DNA of 64,000 nt from NCBI GenBank assembly GCA_002633005.1, contig NMRA01000507.1, positions 246,811 through 310,810 on the forward strand, written 5' to 3'. Below, piece by piece: positions 23,375 through 35,558 of the stretch. The stretch is from Phoronis australis. Its lineage: Eukaryota > Phoronida > Phoronidae. The notes beneath the pieces were generated by a model. It did no database searches and had not been told where the DNA came from. It saw nothing but the letters and a program-made list of their open reading frames with translations. Both the position numbers and the translations under genes were made by a program. The number at the start of each line of letters is the position of its first letter. Position 1 is the stretch's first letter.

Positions 23375-23899
23375 GTGCCTGCAATTCTAGGAACTAGCAG
23401 TGATTTACCCTGTGCTGGTGATGCTTCCAGCCCAGAGCCTGTAAGCAGCCCGGCAAGTATGTCGAGTAGTGGGAGTGAAAACAGGTCCAGTTTGACAACC
23501 TGTGAGGAGGACAGTTCGTCGTCCAGTGAGCAGGTTGGTGAGCCAAACTTTGATACGTTTATTGTTGACGTGACTAAAGTATTGGAGCTATTTAGAAGAT
23601 GCCAGGCGTGTGGCGAGGGAGTCACACGGCAGAATGTAAGCGGTTTGGGTGCTCAAGTCATCATCCAGTGGGAACCGCATAGAGGATTCCATCGAGGACG
23701 GCGTAACAGTGCACACCGTGCATTTGGACCAAGACGTCCCACCACGTCTTTCCCAGTCTCTGCCTCAAACCTCTCTACAGCAGTCTGTGCGCATTCTACT
23801 TCACTAAACTCGGGCTCAAACATATATCCACCCACTGACTGTTCATCAAAACTGAATAACTCGTCACCACGTCACTGTGTCTGTAATATGGGTCGCTGA
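23375..23899 (+). pseudogene. Transposon-derived frame with Ser-rich region and C-x-x-C-G motif
   Basis: A 174-codon frame that follows the THAP remnant inside the element. It has a Ser/Glu-rich linker (about residues 15-55), then VDVTKVLELFRRCQACGEGV and GAQVIIQWEPHRGFHRGR. In intact relatives a Cys-x-x-Cys-Gly is followed by a Trp-Glu-Cys and a Gly-His; here the second cysteine position reads Pro. The rest, after about residue 115, does not look like the family. Probably the broken middle of a THAP/Kolobok-type transposase. Confidence 0.5.
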
Positions 23900-24209
23900 C
23901 TCCAGCCATTTTCAGGTTAGTACAAACTAAACGATCCCTAAATGCAACATAATTACGTTCTCTAACAGCCCAGCTTGTTGTATAATACTCTTCGGTATGA
24001 AATGGTAACAACAAAGTTAGGAAATCAGGGCGAAAACAAAAGGAGAACAGATCCTCACAGTAAACTCAGAAACAAAGTGGAGGGAAATGGTAAGCCCCTT
24101 AAACGTCACTTCCGGAGTAGAGCACGACTAATTAATAAAATTACGTGATGCCGTAATTAACTGGTGCATATATTTAATAAAAATGAGATGAAAAAGGTTG
24201 CCTTCTTCT

Positions 24210-24851
24210 TTAATGCGTCATTTGGCCTGACTTTAGCAAGATTAGTAGTGAAGTAAAAATGTTTATGCGGAATGACGCGGGACGCGGGGGCGCAAGATTT
24301 TAGTGTAACCACTGTTTTCAGGACCCAGCTTTCTATAAGCTACATGTCCCCATGCCTAGGATTGGTGTCATACCAAGAATTGAACGGTGACAATTGACTT
24401 ATCTCAAAATCCAGCTATGCAAGGTTGTTTGGTAATTGGCCCAATTGTGTTACACAACAAACAGAATTCATTATGAGCAGGATACTGACAGAATTGTTAG
24501 AAAAGTTTTAGGTTTTAAAAGTCACAAGGAATGAAAAGGTAAATGTCGTATCAACAACACTGCGCACTGAGGTTACCATTCAGCTACGCCCCCACCTGAA
24601 ATAGCCTCAGTCCCATAAAAAATATGCGACAATCGAGCGCGTAGACTTTGAGCCGATTGTTGTTAGGTATGATCGTCGTATACGGCAATCGGACAGTGCC
24701 AAACACAGATGTGATAGCAGCCCTAAATAGCTAACGTGTGGTTAGACCTACGACGAAAGGTATGTATCTCCGTAATTAGATTACTTTTCAATAATACCAT
24801 AAAGAAATGAAACTTCTCAACCTTTTAACTATACCTATGTTGTATTTGTAG
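24210..24851 (+). other. Intron 6, right part
   Basis: About 640 bases without a recognised element. Confidence 0.4.
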
Positions 24852-25047
24852 ACGTTTAACTACTACAAACGCGACCCGAATACGATCATTCACGTGATTT
24901 TCGTTGCCAACATGCAGCTTTCCAGCAAAGGTGATATATGGTATCAAATCAAATTCAATGGCAACCGTTGTATCTCACCCGGGGAAATCAAAGTGCGGTT
25001 ACCATCGCATTCAGCTGATGTAGAGTCCAGAATTGGTACAAGCGCAG
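24852..25047 (+). CDS. Exon 7 (2B): middle of CTHRC1-like domain 2
   Basis: After ttgtatttgtag it reads TFNYYKRDPNTIIHVIFVAN, MQLSSKGDIWYQIKFNGNRC and ISPGEIKVRLPSHS, ending GCAG|gtgaag in phase 1. KFNGNRCISPGEI is very close to the canonical F-N-G-x-x-C-x-x-P-x-x-I of CTHRC1. The cysteine just before the Trp, present in domains 1 and 3, is absent here. Confidence 0.8.
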
Positions 25048-26915
25048 GTGAAGTATAAGTTGCCAAAGACTCCTAGAGATAGAGCCATACACTGGGTACT
25101 CCAGCTAGCGATATTTTTGGTAAAAAAATTGTCGTTTTTAGGTCTGGATGCGATTAAGTAAACCATTTCTCTGAAGCTTCATTTGGTGATAATGTTTTGG
25201 ACTCGAAATGGTGGCTTTTCACAGCTTTGACATCAAAACCGTGTTCAAGTCCTTTTACAGTGTGTAAACAACGCAAGTGTGCTTGCGGTTGAAATATCCG
25301 AGATAACGCTGTTTTACACCGTCGTTGTCTGACGTGAAACCTAACCTGATGGACAGTGACAATGTTAAGACGACTTCATCCGGAGCTAATGTACTAACGT
25401 GCCGAAAGCAGAATGACTGGTTGCTGTTTATTTAGTACGCGTCCACATATCGTCCGCATGTTGCCGTCATCTCTGTCCGTCATCTTCGTCCGGCGTCCGT
25501 CCGTCTGGCGTCTATCAGTCCGGTATTATGACATATGTGTTCTTACATGTACTGAGAAGAGCACGACTGACGATGACTTATGGACGCGTAGGAGTACTTT
25601 AACCCCGGCCCCTACAGTGGCAATTTTATTTTTGCCTGTGGTTCAGTATCTACATGTACTTATGTGTAACCGAAAGATACGAAATCGTGACAAATGGCAA
25701 CTGCCATTCCTTCGTAACTCATCGGAAAATTCCGTATCGTCCTTGACCTTCAATTAACACTGGAATTGCTCTGGTCGGGCTTTTTGGGAAGATGTTTGTG
25801 CTTTGATCGCGAATTTCTTGCGAACTGGCTGAAGCAGGACACCGTTAATGGTATTGGAGAAAAAGCAATTCCTCATGGTTTGTTGAACCTCTGTTTTGTG
25901 TAAATTTATAGAGTTTTGTGTTTGCTATGGACGGCTGAAATGAAGCACCCGTGGAATTTCTAGTCCGGAGAGTCACACCTTGTAGTATTATATAGTGTAT
26001 TGGGGACGATCAGAAGCTGAGGACGCCTGTGTGCCAATCCCCCGCTAAGGACCTAAATAAGTAAATTAACAAAACAACTTACATACCTTTGTTTAAAAAT
26101 AGATGTTCCTTTTCAAAGGCTTCTGTTCGTTGTCTCCGAAATATAGGCTTTGACAACACATGTGCAGTGGATGGAAAGATCTTGCTGGTTAGCTGCAGTC
26201 AAATGCTTAAAATCAATTTTTGTCCATTCAGGGACGGTGCAGAAGCGATGCATATCTTCTCTGCACGGTACAAGCCCTCAAACCTTAAAACCAAAGATCA
26301 CGTGAAAACAGACACGATAGATTTCCATTTCATTGTGTAATAGATTTCCGGAAGACATAGGATAGGGAGTAAACAAATAGTCTAATGGATATTTGTCACG
26401 TACCCTTTGCCATTGGGCTTGGATTGTAATCTTAACTCACTAACTAATATCCATCTGACAGCATGAACATTCAGCATTGATTGATGTAACTGTCACTGAT
26501 AAACATGTTACAAATCCTTCCATACAAACATACTGCTTTGATGTATGAAAAGATCCCGAGTGCTACGTCAAGTATCGTAACACACATCACAACAAACAAA
26601 GATTAAGCCGACTGGCGACCGTTGCGAAGTCGACATCGGCGAGTACCTCAGTTAAAAGAATAAACATGGAATAATCGTTAAAATAATTACAAACCTTACC
26701 TTTGTATAAGGTCGTGCTTACTTCCTCTCATAGAAGCACCTTTTTCACACAATGTCAGCTTCAGTTGGCACGGGTGCAGCCATTTCACCATGTATTTAAA
26801 GGGCTCGCGAAATCGAGGCTGCTTATCTGTCACCACTACATGTAGTACACGCGCGTCCTATAGTTAATGTAAATTTTCCGAACGAAGAAACCTCAGCAGA
26901 GGTTACCGAACACTT
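25048..26915 (+). other. Intron 7, left part, with a dispersed repeat
   Basis: 25,270-25,640 is similar to 28,990-29,330 in the same orientation, with shared words such as GAATGACTGGTTGCTG and TGTCCGTC, marking a dispersed repeat of unknown family. The rest shows no gene. Confidence 0.5.
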
Positions 26916-27436
26916 AGCACAAGCGGAATCTTGACCTGGTGGCCACCACCTTTTATGTAATATAATATCCACTTTTAACGTTTGAGAGCAATTGGAAAAT
27001 GAAGCCTAACAGTCCATCAAGAACGCCTTGGGCAAATGCTTTAAAAGATACCATGATTCCTATAGTAAATATATCTTTGGCTGCATTGAGCGCAACCGGA
27101 GAAATCGCATAAGGCGTCAATACTATCAAGCCTGCTCTATAATAACACGACTTTATACCACAAATGGCAGATACAACCGTGTAATAACCCATAAAGTTAT
27201 CTCACTAGTGAGATAAAGATTTGGCGGGAAACCGAGGACAGAGTCGAACCCGGGACCCGGGAATTGCTGGTCGCCGACTTTACCACTACACCATGCAGCG
27301 ACTGACGTCATCAAGAGTGAAAATAGAATACTTAAATGAGCACGCGCAATAATCGCATGTTCAACAAACCGCATTGCACTGTACTTATACGCTACGAAAA
27401 ATAAAACACATAATTTCCATAAAAATGATATCTTAA
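26916..27436 (-). repeat. tRNA-derived repeat unit, copy 1
   Basis: Nearly identical to 27,438-28,134, except that the second copy has an extra 175 bases at 27,541-27,715. It contains a tRNA-like head on the minus strand (27,228-27,304), a perfect 20-bp palindrome at 27,197-27,216, and a minus-strand frame of 79 codons with hydrophobic character that I do not recognise. Confidence 0.8.
27228..27304 (-). ncRNA. tRNA-like polymerase III promoter region (SINE head), copy 1
   Basis: On the minus strand: a box-A-like TGGTGTAGTGG (27,283-27,293) and, about 30 bases on, a box-B-like GGTTCGACTC (27,242-27,251), with a CCCGGGTCCCGGG arm between. This is the structure of a tRNA gene promoter, but a full cloverleaf with acceptor stem was not confirmed. 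It is best read as the head of a SINE or a tRNA pseudogene. Confidence 0.6.
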
Positions 27437-27437
27437 N
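27437..27437. other. Ambiguous base (N) between two repeat copies
   Basis: A lone N sits exactly at the junction of two nearly identical units, which suggests an assembly join. Confidence 0.9.
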
Positions 27438-28134
27438 AGCACAAGCGGAATCTTGACCTGGTGGCCACCACCTTTTATGTAATCTAATATCCACTTTTAA
27501 CGTTTGAGCGCAGTTGGAAAATGAAGCCTAACAGTCCATCTTGTGAAGGAACTTTTAATAAGCAAATTATCATACTGCACCGCACTAAACATTATAATAT
27601 TCCGAATCATTAAGTATGTTTAAACGGATTAATTTTTAAGACCACCTACTTATTTTGTACTACATTGCCGGTTCAGTACCTAGCTGTGTACCGTGTCCAA
27701 GTGGCTGCAAAAATACAAGAACGCCTTGGGCAAATGCTTTAAAAGATACCATGATTCCTATAGTAAATATATCTTTGGCTGCATTGAGCGCAACCGGAGA
27801 AATCGCATAAGGCGTCAAAACTATCAAGCCTGCTCTATAATAACACGACTTTATACCACAAATGGCAGATACAACCGTGTAATAACCCATAAAGTTATCT
27901 CACTAGTGAGATAAAGATTTGGCGGGAAACCGAGGACAGAGTCGAACCCGGGACCCGGGAATTGCTGGTCGCCGACTTTACCACTACACCATGCAGCGAC
28001 TGACGTCATCAAGAGTGAAAATAGAATACTTAAATGAGCACGCGCAATAATCGCATGTTCAACAAACCGCATTGCACTGTACTTATACGCTACGAAAAAT
28101 AAAACACATAATTTCCATAAAAATGATATCTTAA
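27438..28134 (-). repeat. tRNA-derived repeat unit, copy 2 (with 175-base extra segment)
   Basis: 27,438-27,540 matches 26,916-27,018, and 27,716-28,134 matches 27,018-27,436. By eye only a few single-base changes separate the copies, for example near 27,120 versus 27,818. The tRNA-like head recurs at 27,926-28,002. The extra segment 27,541-27,715 reads on the minus strand from GTATTTTTGCAG to CTTCACAAG. Confidence 0.8.
27926..28002 (-). ncRNA. tRNA-like polymerase III promoter region (SINE head), copy 2
   Basis: Same box A and box B words as copy 1, 698 bases further on. Confidence 0.6.
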
Positions 28135-28700
28135 TTTAGTGAAATTTTCTCTCATGTCCTCTTACTTGTAAAGCACCGATCTCCAGTTTGAATGCGGGTA
28201 TCGTGTCGTCAGGATCTTTGACTTGAGAATTATATTCAGTTACCAGTGGTAACCTACATGTACTTTAGCAGACGATAATTTCCCGGTCGAAGCTTAGCGT
28301 GAAAAAAACGTGTTTTAAGCTATTATAGCTGGTAAACCTTAATGTATGAACTCAATTTATTTCTATTATATTTAAGTTTTCAATTGGTTTTGAATAAAAG
28401 CATTATTTGACAAAAATAGCCCGGCTTTTCTTAAAAGGTCACGACCTCCGACCCCGGGCCTCTGACATAGAAAGTAGTTACAAAGCCGTGGAGAGTCAGA
28501 AAAGGTAAATCGATTCATTGCAATGTTTCTCGTTTAGTATGTGGTATAAATAGATTATTACATGTTCTCAGCCTCGTGGATTTTGGACAATTATCACCCT
28601 CGGGGCTAACGCCCCTCGGACGATAAGTCTCCAAAAATCCACTCGGGCTCTAGATAACAGGGGATAATGACTTCGCCATGTAATAATCTATATTTATCTG
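28135..28700 (-). repeat. Dispersed element, inverted partner of 54.1-54.7 kb
   Basis: This stretch is the reverse complement of about 54,106-54,680 at high similarity: the GGTCACGACCTCC and AGCCCGGCTTTTC words and their order match. At its right end is a foldback at 28,553-28,688. The similarity continues into the tRNA-derived unit on the left, so the two copies share one composite repeat. Confidence 0.8.
28553..28688. repeat. Foldback (long imperfect hairpin), MITE-like
   Basis: Begins GATTATTACATG and ends with its inverse. The arms contain GGATTTTGGA and TCCAAAAATCC, and the centre has GGGGCTAACGCCCC. The same structure occurs at 54,111-54,267. Confidence 0.75.
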
Positions 28701-29680
28701 AAACTAACGGGTTTCACTAAGACCGGTCGTTGTGTGCTGTCTTCCCAGATCTGCATATATACTTAGCTTAGGACCTTTCCCACATTGCCGGTGTAGACGG
28801 GGGTACTTGGTACCATGACAATTCGCCATACGCCAAAGGTAACGTGTTTACTTTGTGTGCAATCCAGCACAAATCCTCAATATCAACCGAAAGGACCGCG
28901 GGCAACCGCCAAAATTAAAAATGTTTAATTCTAATTTGTGGCGTTTTGGCGAGTTGAAATGGACTGTGTTCTACCGCTTTTAGGGTGGGTTGGAAGGCCA
29001 GCGTGCGTCTTGGCATCGGAATACCCGTGATAACACTGTTTCACACCGTGGTTGATTGGCGTGAAACATACCCGGAGTGCATCTGGATCAAGACAACTTC
29101 ACCCGGAGTTAATTTACAGGCGTGAAAACTGAATGACTGGTTGCTGCTCCTTCATTATGCGCCCATATATTCGTGGTCGTTTGTTGTCATCATCTCTGTC
29201 CGGCGCCCGTCTGCTGTCCGTCTGTCTGGTTTTCGTCTGTCGTGCATTTTGAAAATTCCTTCTTAGAAGAGTGTGACTGGCGATAACATTTGGACGGGTC
29301 TGGGTACTTTGACCCGACCCTGCAGTGGCAATTATGTCTGTGTCTAAGGTTCAGTATTTACCGAATTCCTTGATGGATCTTTATGAAATTTATCATCATG
29401 ATGCAATTGAACCGAGTGCAATTGGATTTGATTTTGGGTATAAATCCGATTACTGTATAGTCTCCCAGGGACAAGTTTAGCTTCCTTTGCGTTTGTCTCG
29501 ATACTTATCAAGTCATTTTTGATAGAGGAATGTTGATAAATTAAAGAAGAATGCCACCCGATTTATTAAGTCTTTTTTACCGTCTTAATTGGTTTATATC
29601 CACATCGCTAGCTCTTATACGATCGACCTCACCTTGTCACGTTAACCTGTGAGGAAGGTGAGAAACGACGCAGCAACGTC
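28701..29680 (+). other. Intron 7, dispersed repeat and unassigned sequence
   Basis: 28,990-29,330 is similar to 25,270-25,640. No coding sequence recognised. Confidence 0.45.
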
Positions 29681-29697
29681 AGTGGTTCATCTGCAGA

Positions 29698-30030
29698 GTG
29701 AATGCCGCTATATTGCGGTGCAGGGTTCCCGCTTGTCCGAACTATGAAGCTGCAAAGAAAGCAAGTATACCGTTTTTTCGACTTCCTAGAGAGCCCGAAA
29801 TGATTAGGAAGTGGTTCGCGGCAGTGAAGAATGAAAAGTACGCTGTTAATAGCAAGCATGAGGCCGTGAAACATCTCCGTGTCTGTGGCCGGCATTTCGT
29901 CCACAGGTGATTTCTCTGACGAATTCCGGCTTACCAACTTACCAAAGAACTATCCATACGTACGTTCCTTTGCCGGCGCCTCTCTAGTATTTCTTGATCA
30001 GTATATTCCGGTTCGAACTGATAGCCTGTG
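29698..30030 (+). pseudogene. THAP zinc-finger domain with frameshift
   Basis: The frame from 29,698 reads MNAAILRCRVPACPNYEAA, PFFRLPREPEMIRKWFAAV and HLRVCGRHFVHR, then stops at 29,908. It has C-x4-C, a Trp in RKW, and C-x-x-H: a complete C2CH THAP finger. One base on, another frame continues with DFSDEFRLTNLPKNYPY, the expected DF after the zinc site, so a single-base shift broke it. THAP fingers bind DNA and often come from P-element or Kolobok transposases. No transposase follows. It lies within intron 7 of the host gene; a separate THAP gene exon is less likely. Confidence 0.7.
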
Positions 30031-32451
<2,421 letters not shown>

Positions 32452-33036
32452 TGATTACTATTGCCAAAATTTTCAAAGTAAACAGAGGTGTTTCCCAAAC
32501 ATACAATATAATTGTACGCGTACGTATAACTAGTTATACTCATACGAACACCGGTGTCCTCCCCATTAATTTGTTGTGGGAGTCAGTGAAATTGGTGACG
32601 ACTGCACCGATCGGTCGGATTGGAGGTGACAAAAAAGTGCCAATGTGGTATAAAATAAGTTCTTCAAACATGTTTTTTGAATGTCTAGACACAAAAATAC
32701 ACACCCATTAACCTGATGCAGTATGTGAGAAAAAGATTACATAACTGCGGCAACAAATGAAAGATATTTTGACACAAATTTGTAACAAAATCTCATTTAA
32801 AATGTAACATTTTCAAAGTATGTCTACGGATCTTGGTATGAAATATGTTCTTAAAAGTCTTGAGACAAAGAATGAGAACAGCTATTCTGAATAAGTTGTC
32901 TGTTTATTTCTTTTGATGCTGGCGAGCATGTTATCCTTGTCTTTGAAGTCAATAGTGAGCTTGTGAAGAATTTTGGCTGCAAGGAAACAAAATAGGTTTA
33001 AAATCCCACAAAAGGATAGATGTACAAAGCACTTCC

Positions 33037-33075
33037 GGGACAGGTGACTTATTGTACACGACAAGTCACCTATCC
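33037..33075. repeat. Short inverted repeat (hairpin)
   Basis: GGGACAGGTGACTT and AAGTCACCTATCC are near-perfect inverse words 12 bases apart. Confidence 0.7.
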
Positions 33076-34776
33076 AGGAGGAAATTGTTTGCGCTGGTTT
33101 GAGGTTTCTAGGCTGTAATTTCCACAACACTGCTCCTACGTACAGTGTATTCACTTGTCATGAATTCCATTTTAGTTCATCCCATGACACATACAAGCAC
33201 ATATTAAAATCTCCAATTTAATGTCAATATTCGACAATTCTCATATCAGAGTTCAGTTAGACAGTGTTACTGTCTTTGAACAGAACCCAGACACGAAATC
33301 CGTTCCGTTGGCCATATGTCAAAGCCTTTTGGAAATTTTTGCCTCCCAGAGGACAAACCATTGAAGTCACGTTGCTAAAAGCACCTTTCAGATATAAAGG
33401 CGTCCCTTTGGAGGCGATCGAGTTCTTTTAAATGCTTCTAACAATTACGTTAAGTACAGATCTCGCTAAGTAATTTCATCCGATTGACATGTGAACTAGC
33501 AGGTAAATTTCGTGAGACAAAACTTGTAATAAATTGAATGCCAAATTCAGCCTTTCACATGGTATTTGAAAGACTACGCCATCTCTAAGTTATTTAGGCA
33601 TTTCAAGAGTTATAGATCAACGTGTTGTTCATCTTCATCATCATATCACACAAAGCATAGCAATAATCTAATAACTGTTAACCAATGAGTACTCAACGTC
33701 GGGTTCACTACCAATTTCATAACGGCATGTGGTCTAAATCAGAAGTTATTTGTTGTGAAAGAAGGTTGGCTTATAGCCGCTATACCTGGTGTCACTCATT
33801 CAGGTGTCAGTGTTCGTTAGCTCAGTCTTGAGGTAATTTTGACATGAGCTACAAATACAATAACAATTTGTTTTTATCACGGACAATCAGCCAAGTTGAC
33901 TTTTTGCATGAAATATATATGCAAATGCGCAAGTTACCTCTGGACGGCTTCCAGCGGTGAGGACTTTCTGTGCATTGTGATGGTTGTTTCAGTTTCATTC
34001 TAAATTTGAAATCTGTTTCTTTGTCAAATATAATCTTAAAAATGGGTATTCATGAATAAGCCAGTTCTGGTAACTTCTAGGACAAATGAATAAAGGTGCA
34101 CCAAAAATATTCGTCCTAGAAACACCTGTAAGTGGCTTGTGGATGTACAAGGTTTGTTTTGCACTGCTTGGTAAACAATCCATAGGAAACTGCATGTGTA
34201 GTTTTTAGTATTTACAGTAATTACTCAATTGGTGCTGAAATCAGCAAAATTTGAGTCGAATTCCAGGCAATTTCCCATGATGTGCTATAAAATTAGGGTT
34301 GCCAAAGCAACATAACAGAAATTATGTCAATATCTGCAAGGTTATAGGCGTTATTGGGTATTCTTAAAAACTAAAGTTAATCTGTTACGTGGAGTTTTTA
34401 CACATGGTTTTGCTTTTAGTGGGTTTCAAACACTCTGGTACCAAGTTATCGTTTCTGAAACGACTTTTATGATACATACGCCATACCATGTTTTTTAAAT
34501 TCTGCTTTCAAACCTAAGTGTACACTAATGAGATATGCATACTCAGTGTCATAATAATCATTCGTCAATTCTACAGACCCTTACAAGTTTGCCAACTTAA
34601 TAAAGCACGTCCCGTTGAGGAACATTGTCCAAAATGTGGACTTATTCTTTTTGAAGATTAATATTCACCTTTTCAGAGTTCTAAGACTCACTAAGCCAGT
34701 AGACAACTTCTCTAAAATACAAAATTGCCAAATTTACAATATATTTCGAGTCCATTTTGACTTCGGATTCAAAGTC

Positions 34777-34946
34777 AGAAGTAACGGTTTTGTTTCAGTC
34801 AAAAATGCTTTATTACCACTTTTCGGACTTATACCGGTATTTCCAGGTACCTACATTTCTTCGAAGACAGAAGTAACGTTTTTTGTTTCAGTCAAAAAGT
34901 TTTTGTTGCCACTTTTCGGGCTCATATCGGTATTTGCAGGACGGTA
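34777..34946. repeat. Two-copy tandem repeat, about 90 bp
   Basis: AGAAGTAACG, TTTGTTTCAGTCAAAAA and CCACTTTTCGG recur in the same order about 90 bases apart. Confidence 0.8.
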
Positions 34947-35451
34947 CCATTATTTTGCGCACCCACAGTTTCCCAGCCGATGTTCACAGTTCCAATATTC
35001 CCAGATAGCCGGCTGCTGTTGTATTCCGTGCACAATGTTTTCAGAACCCTATTATTCTGCCGTCTCAATGTTCCCTTGCTCAAAATTCTTGAGCTCTGAT
35101 GTTCCCATTTTCCGATGTCTCCAATTTTGTTAGAAAATTATTGTCGTTACACGTTTTCTTAATCGTCAATTAAATGCCGCAGCAAAACGTTCCCCAATAA
35201 ACGTGTATTCGGACCACATTTTTTACATTTATTACGACACGCAAAGTGCAATAAATTTTTGTTTTTACTGAGTGAGTTCTATATATTGTAATGCTCAGAA
35301 AGACAGTTGTTTCCCACATTTAGACCCTTTGTGGGATTAGGAAGAACTTTCACTCCCACGGTTTAGTGCCGCTCTGGCGGCAAATCCTCCAAATACCTCA
35401 TGGAACAGGAATTACAGCCTCGTCATCTAATAACGTATATTTTAATTTCAG

Positions 35452-35558
35452 TTATATCTGACGATGGTGTTGTCCACCGACTTCCAATACACAATATTCA
35501 CCAGTGGCGGTGGTTGGCAGGAAATTCTGGAACCGATGACGGTCATATTACATTTATT
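35452..35558 (+). CDS. Exon 9 (3A): start of CTHRC1-like domain 3
   Basis: After ttttaatttcag it reads (V)ISDDGVVHRLPIHNIHQW, then RWLAGNSGTDDGHITFI, ending ATT|gtaagt in phase 0. Trp and the D-D-G-x-I match exons 3 and 6, but the upstream cysteine is absent. It can splice in phase to exon 10 at 37,314 or to its duplicate at 49,047. Confidence 0.72.

Larger units (their letters stand above)
22721..24209 (+). mobile_element. THAP/Kolobok-like DNA transposon, TTAA-type, internally decayed
   Basis: Ends: AGGAGAAGGCAACC at 22,721 and the inverse of AGAAGAAGGCAACC ending at 24,209, with similarity extending inwards over the ATTAGTCGT and CCGGAAGTGACG words on both sides. The flanks are TTAG (22,717) and TTAA (24,210), consistent with a TTAA target duplication with one change. 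Inside are a THAP zinc-finger remnant and a frame with a C-x-x-C-G motif, as seen in Kolobok-type transposases. At about 1.5 kb it lacks most of a transposase, so it is a deletion derivative. It lies in intron 6. Confidence 0.65.

Noticed and set aside
24324-24386. Splice-bounded segment ttttcag ... gtgaca
   Set aside because: Translation shows no CTHRC1-like residues and it is not needed for phase.
26953-27890. Two hydrophobic 76-79 codon frames (YAISPVALNAAKDIF) as a membrane protein gene
   Set aside because: They belong to a tandem tRNA-derived repeat; the frame breaks at the 175-base difference and no family was recognised.
27228-28002. Functional tRNA genes
   Set aside because: Promoter boxes are present but a full cloverleaf was not confirmed, and both copies are inside repeats; treated as SINE heads.
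34615-35133. 172-codon plus-strand frame in intron 8
   Set aside because: It spans a 90-bp tandem repeat, shows no domain, and lies between exons of the CTHRC1-like gene without splice evidence.
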